A stretch of DNA of 64,000 nucleotides from the NCBI GenBank assembly GCA_010015805.1, contig ML978133.1:186001-250000 (forward strand), read 5' to 3'. Origin of the DNA: Rhizodiscina lignyota. Its lineage: Eukaryota; Ascomycota; Dothideomycetes; Aulographales; Rhizodiscinaceae. Every line of letters starts with the position of its first letter. Within the stretch, counting starts at the first letter, position 1. A model generated the notes under the pieces. It saw only the letters and a program-made list of their open reading frames with translations. It did not search any database and was not told where the DNA came from. Of the stretch, positions 11,342-22,233 are shown piece by piece. Position numbers and translations under genes: made by a program.

Positions 11342-14259
11342 AGCTTAACGAATGGAGTCAATGAAGAACCCAACGACGGCAAAGCTCTGGAGCAGCTATG
11401 ATGAGCGGGGTTGAGCAATTGGAGGACATAGTCTCAAATTTATGCTGCCCAAGGCCTTCGCACTGTCTTGCAAAGGCACAGCAAAGTCTCTACACATTCG
11501 TTGACCAATGCCCAACATCGCGGAAAAGGTCGTCTTCCCGTTGACATGTTGTCGAGAACGTGGCTGTCCCTAAACCCAGATCAATATCGTGTATCGCTTA
11601 ATTGTCCTCGACCGGTCTCGTGGTATCTGGCCACGTTTGGCAATCGTGTATTTTGTGGGTCGGAATTCTTGGGAAGGCTTCTTCGAGTGTCTGCTCAAGG
11701 CGTTCCGCTGAGAAGAAGCGGAAGCGGAATCTTGGCACACGCAACTGATGCTGGAAATCCAGGAGTACAAATGTAGTAAATACGATTAGACGAATAGGTA
11801 TGGAGTAATGACATCTGCAACAGGTGAGCTAGAGTTTGCTCAATGTCGGAGGCCTTGGCGCTCCTCCAGCAGCGCGGCGGAGAGGGAGCTCCACGAGTGC
11901 TTGATTTTGCTTGGGGGAGCTTCTCTAGAGCCAGTAGATGGACGGAGATCCTCGATCTGGGCTAATCGAACAAATTAGCTAAACGAGATAAACGAGACTT
12001 GGCAGGCTATGGCTTAAGAGGGGTATGGTTATCGAGCGGCTAATGCATGAAAGATGCATTTATGTTGCAATTGAATCTTTTTAGAGAAAGTATAGCACTG
12101 TAGATTTCCAGGTCCGTTCGTATTCCTGGACGCCGAGGACGGTAGTCATCACACTGAAGGGCTCCAGCTTTTGGTTAGCGTAGCTGAGATCAAGGTGGAG
12201 GGTAAGGACTCTGGAACCGGACCTCCTGACTATTACAACGCTCAGGGCCATTTAACTAGGGTTCTCGGAGAATTTTTAGCTCCTCAGCCAAGATGTGCGC
12301 TCCTTTTTTGGCTGTACCGGCAGCTTGTACTAGATCTTCGCCGGGAGAGATGGGGGAATCCGACTCGTATTCGACAGATTCACCAAGACGAATAAAGGGA
12401 CAAATAAGTGTATCAAATGCAATGGCGATGAATGAAATAGAAAGATTCGAGACATAAGCACAACTTAAAATATCTTTTTATTGAACGCGGAGAGCATAGA
12501 TCCAGTGTGCCTCCCGCAGGGCGAGCGACCAGGAGCAAGAGAGTAGAATTTAGCCTCTTCATGCAAAGGCAGAAGTGTTGACCAGACAAGCAGGTGAATC
12601 AGCCCGCTAATTCTCTGTTTTTGGCTCCAGGAAGCAATTGGAAAGGCAGGATTGAAGTATGACGGGATGAAGTCCCAGGTCCAGTTCCTAAAATGGATGC
12701 GGGGACTAGCCGAAAAGAGGTGTGGAAAATCCTTCTGAGGAACGGTCGCCAAGATTCCAAGGCTGTGGAACCGTCCAGATTTGCCATGTGGCCCAGGTGG
12801 GAGAAGTTCCGCTCCCTCTGGTACACTTCGCTTCTCATGCTTTGCCATTTGCACATTTGACCCGCTACCAAATTGTGGCTGCATCTTAGATGCTAGAACT
12901 TCATGGTGAGGCTCGTCGCAATCGCGAGCTGAGTGCAAAGCGTGAGTTGGCGAAGGATCGCAGCTCGGTTGAATACGACCTTTTCCTCTCGGCGTGCAGC
13001 GAGAAAGCGAGGCGTAAGACTTCTGGATGCTGTTTCAATGCGCTTCTGGCATCTCGAACTTTGGATATGGTCCACCCGCGTGCATGTAGATGTGTTGCAA
13101 GTGGCCAGCAAATGCTTGGTCCTCTATCCAGTCCGGCAGAACGGAAGAGGATTGCACAGAAATAGATATATCCTTCAAACGTGAAGTGGCCATCCAATGC
13201 AAAGTCTAGACTTGACAGATTGCTGTCAAGAGGCATTGGTGCTGAAAGGCGACCTCACTCCCAGGGCGAGCGTGCTGATCGATTCCAGCGAGTTTGACGT
13301 GGATCGGACTCCGCTCATACCAGTAATTTTAAAGTTATGTCAAACTTCTGAGCATCAGTTGTAAATAGTGAGATACATAAGCTCAGTGTGGATGGCATGC
13401 AACTATCTCAACTTTCGACTTACAGTAGTTGCTCCAGTTTCAAATGGAGAGGAGGTGCCGAGGGTGTCGCATTGCGACGTCCAAAGGCCGCCTTGCGCTC
13501 AAGTACGAGATCGTAGCCTCCCAAGGTGCTCTTTGATGGCCCTGCGAATTCGGTCGGCGTATTACTAGGCTTCATAATTTCGTCGATTGAGCAGATTGAA
13601 AGCAGGCTCATGGGGAATTGCCGCTATCGCTTGTTAGCCGAATTTCTGTCGAGTACCAGCACGAAGTCGCGAACTCAGGAGAGGCCACGAGGCAACGGGA
13701 ACGGGAACTCGGCCACGCGGATGCATGAACATGACAGCGATGACCTAAGCAGAAATGCTCTGTCGCGTGCACAAATCCCGAATCCATCTGCGAGGATATC
13801 TTGGGGAAAGTCTGAGCTTCGGCTCTCTCACCTCCTCATCAACCGCCGTAACTTTGGCCGGATGCAGAAGTTATCATCTTCCTAATCGACTTTACCGTAA
13901 CATGGCGCGCTTGCTAAGCGCTAAGCGCTATCAAAGGGGATTCCATAGCTACGGGCGAACAACGGACTAATTCTTGTTTGGGTGCGTTACAAAGATGACT
14001 GCAGGCGAGGGAGGCTGAGCCTCCTTTCTCCGAGCGCCGCAGATCGACGTACGGCGTTAACGTCTATCCAATTCAATCCATGATGGCATCATTTCCCTTA
14101 AGCTTTCATTAGCTAAACATCTTTCGTACTCATTCTCTTTCACTCTCTTCTACTATATGCTCCAATTGAGACAGTCAGCCGTGCGATCTCGAGCCAGCCG
14201 CGAGGCTCCCCTTTGACCAACTCCACAATTGCGTGGTGGTCACGATCTCCGGAGCAGCC
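11342..14259. other. 2.9-kb gene-poor gap
   Basis: Between divergently oriented genes. Only scattered frames of 60-157 codons occur on both strands (for example minus 12465-12938, plus 13526-13885), none with family resemblance or consistent splice partners. A local direct repeat of the heptamer GCTAAGC occurs at about 13912-13928. The gap could hold decayed sequence or a non-coding transcript, but I can support nothing specific. Confidence 0.45.
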
Positions 14260-16708
14260 ATGTTGCGAAGCTTCTTAGGCTCGAGCCGAAAGGCTAATAA
14301 CTCCACGCAATCGTTGAATGCGATCGAGGAGACTCAATCTCGTAAGAAAAGACCTCGAATGTGCCATTCAATAGCGTGCACTGATCCTCATAATCCCAGT
14401 CGAGGACGCCATGATAGGTACCGACCTTTATTATCTGGTCTCGTGACCACATATAACTGACACGCGAGTATCAAAGGAGTCTTGAATATCATGAATGACG
14501 ACATTGTGAGTGCGGAGGAGAGCCTTTCCAAAGGCAATTCTCCGTTTCACTATGTAAGTGGGCCTAAAATGACAGATATCGGCGTGATCCTTGCCAAGAG
14601 CTGATACCAGGCTGCGAATACATAGCTCGGGCGAGGTCTCTCAATATTCTTAAGAGCTGTCCTGGGCTTCGAACAAGATGTTATGCATGAGGGTAAACTT
14701 CTTTCTTCCGTCGTACAACTTTTCACGCAGCTAACAGAAAGTACGTAGCCGCCAAAACTCTTGGTGAGGCCGAAAGTCTTGCATCAGAGGCACAAACCCG
14801 CGCGCACCGCCATCCAGACACCTCACAAGCTGAGATCTACCCCGCTGGGTCAGAGTACGCTCTGTGCATTGCGGAATCCCAGCTCATGCAAGCCGTCCTT
14901 GGAGTTCTGAATGAGAGTTTGACTGAGAGCATCCGTGGATTCTACAAGCTTCGCAAGGCTTACATCACGCTCAATAGTATTGCAGATGCAGAGACGAGGT
15001 ATCTTGCCCGTCAAAGTACTAGCAGCGTGAGCACTGCCAGCACGCCCGCTTCCCAGTCATCGACGAAGCTGTCCACGTTGGAGCAGCCGACAGCATCCGC
15101 GAGTTCTGAAGTGTTAGTGACAGCTACAGAAAATTTTACCATTAAGGAGGAATCGTCAATTGACTTCATCGACGCTGAAGAGGCATTGGGCCGTAGCGAG
15201 ACCATCAAAGCGCACTATGAAGGTCACTTATCGATTGAGGGCACTGTGACTAGCACAGCTGCACAGAATATTCCAAAAGAAAATGGCCACCTTGAACCGC
15301 CAGCACCCCCATCGGCGACTGCGTCTACTACTAGCCTGGTGGAAGAACCAATCGCCCAGCTCTTTTCATCGAATCCCGTTGATGAATTCATTCATGCCGG
15401 CTCAAACTTGTGTTTTGGCGTTCTTCTACTAATGATATCCATCATCCCTCCCACATTCGCCATGCTTCTGAAGATTGTGGGCTTCAGGGGAGACAGGGAA
15501 CGCGGGCTGACACTGCTGTGGCGAGCTACGGAGGCGAAGAAAGACATTAATGGCGCATTCGCCGGCCTCGTCCTGCTTGGATACTACAATAGCGTTATCG
15601 GCTTCTGCGACATCTTCCGCGAGGATGCATATCCCCGAGAGCGATGCAAGGCACTGCTGATGGATATGCGAACGCGGTTTCCCAAGAGCCGACTTTGGCT
15701 CCTGGAAGAAGTTCGGATGCTTGCCGGAGAGAAACAGCTAGAGAAAGCTGTGGCCTTGATGACTGAAGAGGGCAAGAGCCCTCTCCGACAAGTCCAAGCG
15801 CTGCAATATTTCGAAAAGAGTTTGGACTGCATGTATATGCACGACTACAAAGGCTGCTCCGACTCTTTCCAGCATTGCGTTACTTTGAATAACTGGTCTC
15901 ATGGTCTGTATTACTACATTGCAGGCGCTGCCACCGTGGAGATGTACAGACAAACCAAAGCCAAGGGCGATACTGAGGCAGCAGCGAAACACGCTTCCGA
16001 AGCGACGAGATTGATGAAGTTGGTTCCACAGCATGCAGGCAAGAAACGTTTCATGGCACGCCAGCTTCCGTTTGACATCTTTGTGTGCCGGAAGATCACA
16101 AAGTGGGAAGAGCGCGCCAAGGCTTGGGACGTGGACTTTGTCGACGCGATTGGTGTGAGCCCGATGGAGGAGATGATCTTCTTCTGGAATGGATACAAGA
16201 GGCAGCGAGTTGATCATTTGGAGAAGTCTCTAGAATGCCTCGCGTGGTCAGAGTCCGAGCATAACCCGCACTGGGAGAAAGAAGGGATTGATGAGCGCGC
16301 AATGCTCTCCATGCTGAGAGCAGTATGTCTGAGGCACCTCAAGCGGGGTGACGAAGCCAAGGAGATCCTGACGAGTGTCATCGCGCATGACTGGGCGCAA
16401 TTCAAAGGCGGCCACAAGGACAACTGGCCGTGTCCCATAGCGCATTACGAAATGGCTGTTAACCTGTGGGAAGAGCGTGACGGGACGTCGGATGACAAAG
16501 AGCGATTGCAAGAGTGCTCGAAGTGGCTGGAGAAGGTGGCCAATTGGGAGAGCTATGATCTTGACACTAGGTGAGTCTGCTTAATAGGCTGTCATCATTG
16601 CTGTATCGTGCGATTGTAGTGCTGATGTGGCGCAGATTCGGTATGAGGATTACGACTGCTCGAGAGACATTGAAGAAACACGACATTGGAGGAGCTTCGG
16701 CAGCATAA
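14260..16708 (+). CDS. IML2: inclusion body clearance protein IML2 (TPR-like, TTC39 relative)
   Basis: Six exons (14260-14341, 14400-14417, 14477-14553, 14626-14692, 14749-16570, 16636-16708) give 712 residues. The spliced N-terminus reads LEDAMIGVLNIMNDD, SKGNSPFHYLGRG and AVLGFEQDVMHEAAKTL, the diagnostic IML2/TTC39 start, where the ALLGFE-type helix is conserved. Exon 2 is a micro-exon of only 18 nt. The body is alpha-helical with repeat-like units and one hydrophobic stretch (CFGVLLLMISIIPPTFAMLLKIVG) typical of the family. The end RFGMRITTARETLKKHD is recovered only with the acceptor at 16635. In yeast the homologue acts in clearance of protein inclusion bodies and is linked to lipid droplets; that role here is by homology. 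A Ser/Thr-rich insert at about residues 115-215 looks lineage specific. Confidence 0.92.
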
Positions 16709-17552
16709 ATATGGTCAGACTTGACCTGGGATTTGGGATCTTTTGAATTTGGATATATCTAACCACTCATATATATACTTGCACTTTCCTGATGAGGGGA
16801 AACGGCACTTGCTGAGCTGTGGCCGCACAGACATCGCAATGAAATCTCCGAATCGTTCAGCCCAGTTGCTGGAGGCGTTGATGGGCTTGAGCGTTGCGCC
16901 CGTGCGGAATCGGGAACTCCGAGAAATTGGGTTCATTCATTTGGGCGGTAGAATCTTTGGGCTTCAAATAGAAAATAGGGAGAAAATGTGTTGCATGGAT
17001 CACAGTCATCTCACGGGGCTCCATGGGGAAAGGGGTGCGCTCTACGTGATGTTAAAGGAGCTGTCAGCGGCAATAAATTGTGGTGTAGCTCGAGCTAACG
17101 GCACAAGGGCAAGGTCAGAGAAAGCGGCACAGGCTCATGCACGGTGTGATGGGATGCACCTGGCACCGCTGGTTGGACGCGGTGGAGCGTTCGGGGAGGG
17201 CTCACGACCAACTGCCCTTTACCTTTTGCTACACCCCCCCCCCTTGGACCTCGAGGGCTCCTGCCATTCACAGACTCATCAAACAAAACCACATCACACC
17301 GTGCCCGAACCTCTCCTTTCGTTTCTTTTACTCTGCACTCCCTCACACTACTTCCCCGCGACCCATTTCTTACGCCTCACGCCCACCGCGCACTGCCCAC
17401 CACGCCTTCGTATCGGACCCGGCTTCAGAGCTCGATCTTTCGGCGCGTTCTTTTTTTTGACCCACCGGAACCGCACCCCTGATCGCGTCGAGGTACCCGC
17501 ATGTCATGCATATATAGTATAACGGCACGACGCTGCAAACCTAGGGGCACGA
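16709..17552. other. promoter/leader of the next gene
   Basis: About 0.84 kb. From roughly 17220 the plus strand becomes strongly pyrimidine-rich (including a ten-C run near 17237-17245 and CT tracts), as is usual just upstream of fungal transcription starts. No gene is called; a plus frame at 16743-17522 has no family signal. Confidence 0.55.
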
Positions 17553-20177
17553 ATGGCTACGCAGGATTTTCTTCTTCATCAGCAAAACCGCTTCCACCCA
17601 CAAATACAGCTTCAGCGCCCTCTCTCCCCCGCGCTGTCGAACCCAGACCTCATCCTTCCCGATCGTGACCCATCGACCGAGATACCGCGCTACGCAGAGC
17701 GTCCCCCGTCGCCATCGCAAATCATCCGCAAAGTCCACTCTCAGGGACGAATTGGCGGGACTAGTCGCGCAATTGGCGGCAGTCTAACGAAAGCGCACAC
17801 AGGAACTTCTCCGTATCGCCTCAATTGGCAGGACCCGCATCTGGTGCAGATACAGTCGCACCCGCGCGCGCTCCTGGTCAAGACACCCCCGCTGAGCAGG
17901 AAGTCGAGCAACCTGGAGGACATTGATGAGCTCGATGCCACACCCACGCGAGCAGATTATTCGAGCGCAAATGAGGCGCTGGCGTCGTCGCCGGCGTTGA
18001 AGGAGAACAATACCTTCTCGACGCTCACACCAGGATTGGGGCTGCCCAAAACTGATAGGAGGTGGAGCACGACGTCAAGCTCAGTGCATAGCGATGACTT
18101 TGAGAGCTTGGAGAGCCTGAAGTGGCCTGGATTCGATGGAGTTGCGGGAGAAGATGTGGATGAAGCGGATATCATTCTAGACGATGAGGAAGAGGAGAGA
18201 TTTGGCAGTTTCCCCGCTTCGAGGCATGAGAATGAAGGAGATGAGGACCAGGAGAACTGGGATCCCAAGAAGGAGGAGGATGAGGATGATCCGTATTCTC
18301 CAGATGCGTTAAGCAGAAGGGCGGATGTCATCCTTGCAAACGCGAAGAGGAGACTAAATGTGCGTCAATGCATTGTAAAATGTCTTTATAACAAGAGCCG
18401 ATTGAGACTGACCGTTTTGCAGCTTTTCGAAGGCAACCTACGAGGTGCCCGTCATTCGTTACCTATTTCACAGTCCATGTCCATGACGTCCCTGCGAACT
18501 CCCCCCGACCTCCCGCCATTACCTACACCTCCACGAGACCGTAGCAAATACAGTGGCCTGTCAGGCCCACTGAAAGGAACGCAAACTGGGGAAGGAGGTG
18601 GACACAGCCGTGGTCACAGCGACACTTCTGCATCATCATTCATACAACAACTCATGGCAGCTCGAGCAGCGAAAGGAGAGCCACAACGGTCTGTTAGCGC
18701 TTTGGCGACACACACTGCAGCGAATCAACTTCGGAACACGCGCAGTCAAGAGATAATGAAGGAAAACCGGATTCGAAGTTGGGTTTATGGAAATGCGCAG
18801 CCCTCCCTTGCGTCTCCTGCGCATTCCGAACCCTCGAAGCACCGCGACGGAATTCGACGCTCTCCATCCACTACCAATGATCTTCGCTCGCAGATGAATG
18901 AGTTGAAAGGCAAGATATCAAGTCTACAACAGCGTGCACGTGAAGAGAATCAGAGAAGGCGGAGCCTTGCAAGCACTAGGACGCACAGTCCGTTTAGTGA
19001 CACTGAGCCGCTTTACCAAGTCAATGGCTATGGCAATGGCTCAAACAGCAATCTTGCACGCTCCACCGACGCAAATACTCAGGAATACGCGGCGCATAGC
19101 GTCCACGACGTTGATCACAATGTCACAGACATGCTTAACGATGATGAGGAGAGCCAGTATGAGAGCGCCGAAGAACCGTTTGATGATGCCATCGAGCACG
19201 AGTCTCCAGACCCCCAAGCCATGATGGGTACCGCTTTCCCAGACTTCTCGGAGGACAGTCCATATGCGAGCACAGACGATGGAGAGTCGGTATACGAGAG
19301 TATCATTTTCGACGACGAAACACCAGTACAGCCAGCCGAACGACATGAAGATCGGCCGGATGCGTTCGACTATGAGAATTTCTATCTTCACAGCGCTATG
19401 GGCAGCTACAGCAGGGGTGATAGAAGCAGCAGCGTTAGCTCGAATGAGTCGGTCGAGACGACGAAGCCAGCCTCTCCGCTGAGGAAAGTGATGACTATGT
19501 CTCCAGAGGCCCAAGAAGAGCAAGGGTATGATGAAGAGTACGAAGATGGAGAGGTCAAGTCACCCGGTCGATTCCACAAGCGTAGTCAAAGCACGGACTC
19601 AATCTCCACGATGGCAACGTTCATGACTGCGACTGAGGGCTTCGGAGATGATGAAGATGATGATTTTAATCCGCTCGATAAAGCTCTCCCACCACTCCCT
19701 CGACCCAATCCGTCACAGCTATCACTCCCATTAGCAGTCACAAATTCTCTCCGTGACTCGGCTGTTTCCTTGTCCCCTTCAACAGAAAAACCACCTTCTT
19801 CCTCGGGTGCTGATACTGTGCGCCGGATTGCTCCAAGCCTCAGTCCACTTCCCCTTGGTTCACCATCTCCCTCAACTGCTCTCTCTGCGTCCGACAGTGG
19901 GAGCAACGGTACGCACGAGTCCGTCTTAATGCTCTCGCCGACTCGTTTGAGCTTCGCCGGCAGTCCGATACGGTTGCAGGAAGAGGACCAACAACTTGTG
20001 CTCGCGCTCGCAAAGAGTCTGGAGAAGGTGTGTTTGGCGCTCAGAGACACGGAGACGGGGCAGTATGAGGGGAAGATCTTCAGGAGGAGGCTAGACGAGG
20101 CGAGGAGGGCGCTTGATGGCGTTGAGGAGGTCGTCGTTAATGGACAGAGCAGTAAAGAGGCAGGAAGCTCTTCTTAA
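17553..20177 (+). CDS. large disordered Ser/Pro/Asp-rich fungal protein
   Basis: Start ATG 17553. The frame is open throughout, but a 63-bp segment at 18360-18422 has a GTGCGT donor, pyrimidine-rich end and GCAG acceptor and interrupts the sequence between AKRRLN and LFEGNLRGARHSL, so I treat it as a phase-0 intron; the spliced product is 853 residues. Most of it is low complexity: acidic tracts (ILDDEEEER, DEDQENWDPKKEEDEDDPY), Ser/Thr-rich phosphorylation-like segments, a short predicted coiled coil (LRSQMNELKGKISSLQQRAREEN), and a helical C-terminus (LVLALAKSLEKVCLALRDTE). I recall similar unannotated proteins in Pezizomycotina with a conserved central EGNLxxARxSL block, but no function. 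Possibly a scaffold or regulatory phosphoprotein; that is a guess. Confidence 0.8.
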   Translation: MATQDFLLHQQNRFHPQIQLQRPLSPALSNPDLILPDRDPSTEIPRYAERPPSPSQIIRKVHSQGRIGGTSRAIGGSLTKAHTGTSPYRLNWQDPHLVQIQSHPRALLVKTPPLSRKSSNLEDIDELDATPTRADYSSANEALASSPALKENNTFSTLTPGLGLPKTDRRWSTTSSSVHSDDFESLESLKWPGFDGVAGEDVDEADIILDDEEEERFGSFPASRHENEGDEDQENWDPKKEEDEDDPYSPDALSRRADVILANAKRRLNVRQCIVKCLYNKSRLRLTVLQLFEGNLRGARHSLPISQSMSMTSLRTPPDLPPLPTPPRDRSKYSGLSGPLKGTQTGEGGGHSRGHSDTSASSFIQQLMAARAAKGEPQRSVSALATHTAANQLRNTRSQEIMKENRIRSWVYGNAQPSLASPAHSEPSKHRDGIRRSPSTTNDLRSQMNELKGKISSLQQRAREENQRRRSLASTRTHSPFSDTEPLYQVNGYGNGSNSNLARSTDANTQEYAAHSVHDVDHNVTDMLNDDEESQYESAEEPFDDAIEHESPDPQAMMGTAFPDFSEDSPYASTDDGESVYESIIFDDETPVQPAERHEDRPDAFDYENFYLHSAMGSYSRGDRSSSVSSNESVETTKPASPLRKVMTMSPEAQEEQGYDEEYEDGEVKSPGRFHKRSQSTDSISTMATFMTATEGFGDDEDDDFNPLDKALPPLPRPNPSQLSLPLAVTNSLRDSAVSLSPSTEKPPSSSGADTVRRIAPSLSPLPLGSPSPSTALSASDSGSNGTHESVLMLSPTRLSFAGSPIRLQEEDQQLVLALAKSLEKVCLALRDTETGQYEGKIFRRRLDEARRALDGVEEVVVNGQSSKEAGSSS

Positions 20178-22233
20178 TGATGGCATACATTCCTTTGCAT
20201 GATAACACAGCAGTCTCCTTTGTCAATTGATGATTCACAGCGTGGCGCTGGTTGGTATGACTCAAGTCCTAATGCTAAAGAGGTTCATCTAGATCTCCTC
20301 GCGAGCAATCGAACCGTGTTTATGTGGGACGCAAAGGGGTTTTTAGACGAGGTTGTATCTATATGCCATTAATCAGCACATCTTGCATTTACAATTGGCG
20401 TTCTTCGTTGACGTGGAAAGAGCACTCGTGGCACCGAAGTCGGAACACCATACGTGGCTCGCACCTTCCCGAACTGTCTCTTGGGTCTACCTGCGTACGG
20501 ATGCCTTATCAACTTTAATTCAACTTCAATCATACATTTTCGGCTCTGCAATTGCAACGTAGGCCAAGAATGATCTGACTTCACCGCAAGGACAGGTGCA
20601 TTTGTTGAACTCGATGGTAACACCTCATACTGACCACTTTGGGAAGTCCATCCATCATTTCGTCAGATATATGCAGCGGACCCCAACTGCCTGCATTAAC
20701 CTCCGCAAATGAGCCCAATCCAATGCTTGACAAATCGGGCAGAGATCTCATTCTCAGCCCACTGGCTGTAGAGAGAAAAACTCTTCACGCTTTGTATGCA
20801 CGGCCAGCTCTCACGGTCCCAGCAGTCCCTCGTACCTTGCCCGCTTTCTACTTTTCCAGAACGTGTCAATTCGTCAGACGCCTCGAGGCGGTGGAATGCG
20901 CCTCGAAACGGCCCGCAATTGACGTGGCCTCATTCGCTCCAGCATTCTGCAGCGCGCACTGGAGTTCGCGCCGCAGCTGCACACGCGATTTGTCTCCTGC
21001 CCTGCGGCGAACATGCGGTGAGGGCCACGCGTGCTCCTATTCGTCGCGCCCTGTGCATTAACCACCAGACTATTTTTTCCTTATGTGTCTCTGCCTCAAC
21101 TGCCTTCCTCACGTAACGTTTTCCACGTACAAGGAAAGCCGATGGAGGATCTTGCAAGGCCCGAGCCGGAGGCGTGACGCGATTCGCAACCCTGCGCGCG
21201 CATGAATCCGGGACGCCTTTTCGCAGTCTAGCTCGCTTCTCTCTTTCCATCCCCTCCTCCGTGGGTGTGCAGCACATGCCCTTCTTCGGCAAGTCAAGTG
21301 ATATGCAGTCGCGGCCCCAGCGGAGCGTAGAGGCGGGTATGTAGCCAGCATGTACATGTACCGCCGGCAGCGAAAAAAAAGGCCAGGCTGTTTAACTACC
21401 TGCGCGTCTCCGCCCTGTTTACCTTTCCCTTTTCTCTTTCTCCTCCCTCCGACCCTCGAATTTCATCAGGAGTGTATCGATACCGTCAGCCCAAATTTCG
21501 GACGGGGGGCAAAATATTTCTTGTGTGCGGTCCAGGGTTCGTGCCAGTCGACGCACCCATCTTGATTGGCTTTTCGCGATTGGCGCTCGCCGTGCCCGCC
21601 TCGCTGCAGGGGACACCGTGAGGGAGCGAGTGAGGACAGCGGGCGAGGAGAAGAGTGCTGCGCATCACACCGCGCTGCTTCTGCTCTGACGAAGGGGGAG
21701 CTTTTGCAGGCAGACTCCTGGCAGCGATTTGCACCACTTCAGACGCTCCGAGCCCACCCTCATCCACCTCCCACACCAATCCAGACGAGCACCTTGTGAC
21801 ACCTCCTTGGCTATCCCTGCCCGTCGTGTCTCTGCTCACGTTGCCTTATTGCTGAGTTCCTTTCAACGTCGCCCGGGGGGCGTTTCTCCTATTCTCTCTG
21901 CGCCTTTTAGCAGGGCGCTGTAAAACGACCAAAGTAATCTCTCTCGCTCTGTAAACAGTTCGGGAGAGCCGTCTCATCTCAATTTACGAAGGTCGACAGC
22001 TTGCGCCGTCTGTGCTTTCCGCGCCGCAAAGCCACCCACAACCGATTTTCGCCATAAGACGGCCCCCGTCTCGTCTCGTCTGGATTGTCGCATCCTCACA
22101 ACAGACGAAACAATTCCTCCTCCACCACGCTCACTGATTTCCGAACCCCGATTGCGAATTCCCGCCCAACGACATTGCCAAATGCGCCCGTCCACCACCA
22201 CCGGACGACACAGTGCTGCGAATACATACTACA
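20178..22233. other. long intergenic region with GC-rich leader
   Basis: About 2 kb. The first part is the 3' region of the upstream gene. From about 21400 CT-rich tracts build up (21410-21470, 21830-21900, 22080-22130), suggesting the promoter and a long 5' leader of the giant gene starting at 22234. No coding sequence is supported. Confidence 0.5.

Noticed and set aside
13420-13611. Short minus frame with coding-like composition
   Set aside because: No start context, no partner exons and no recognised domain.
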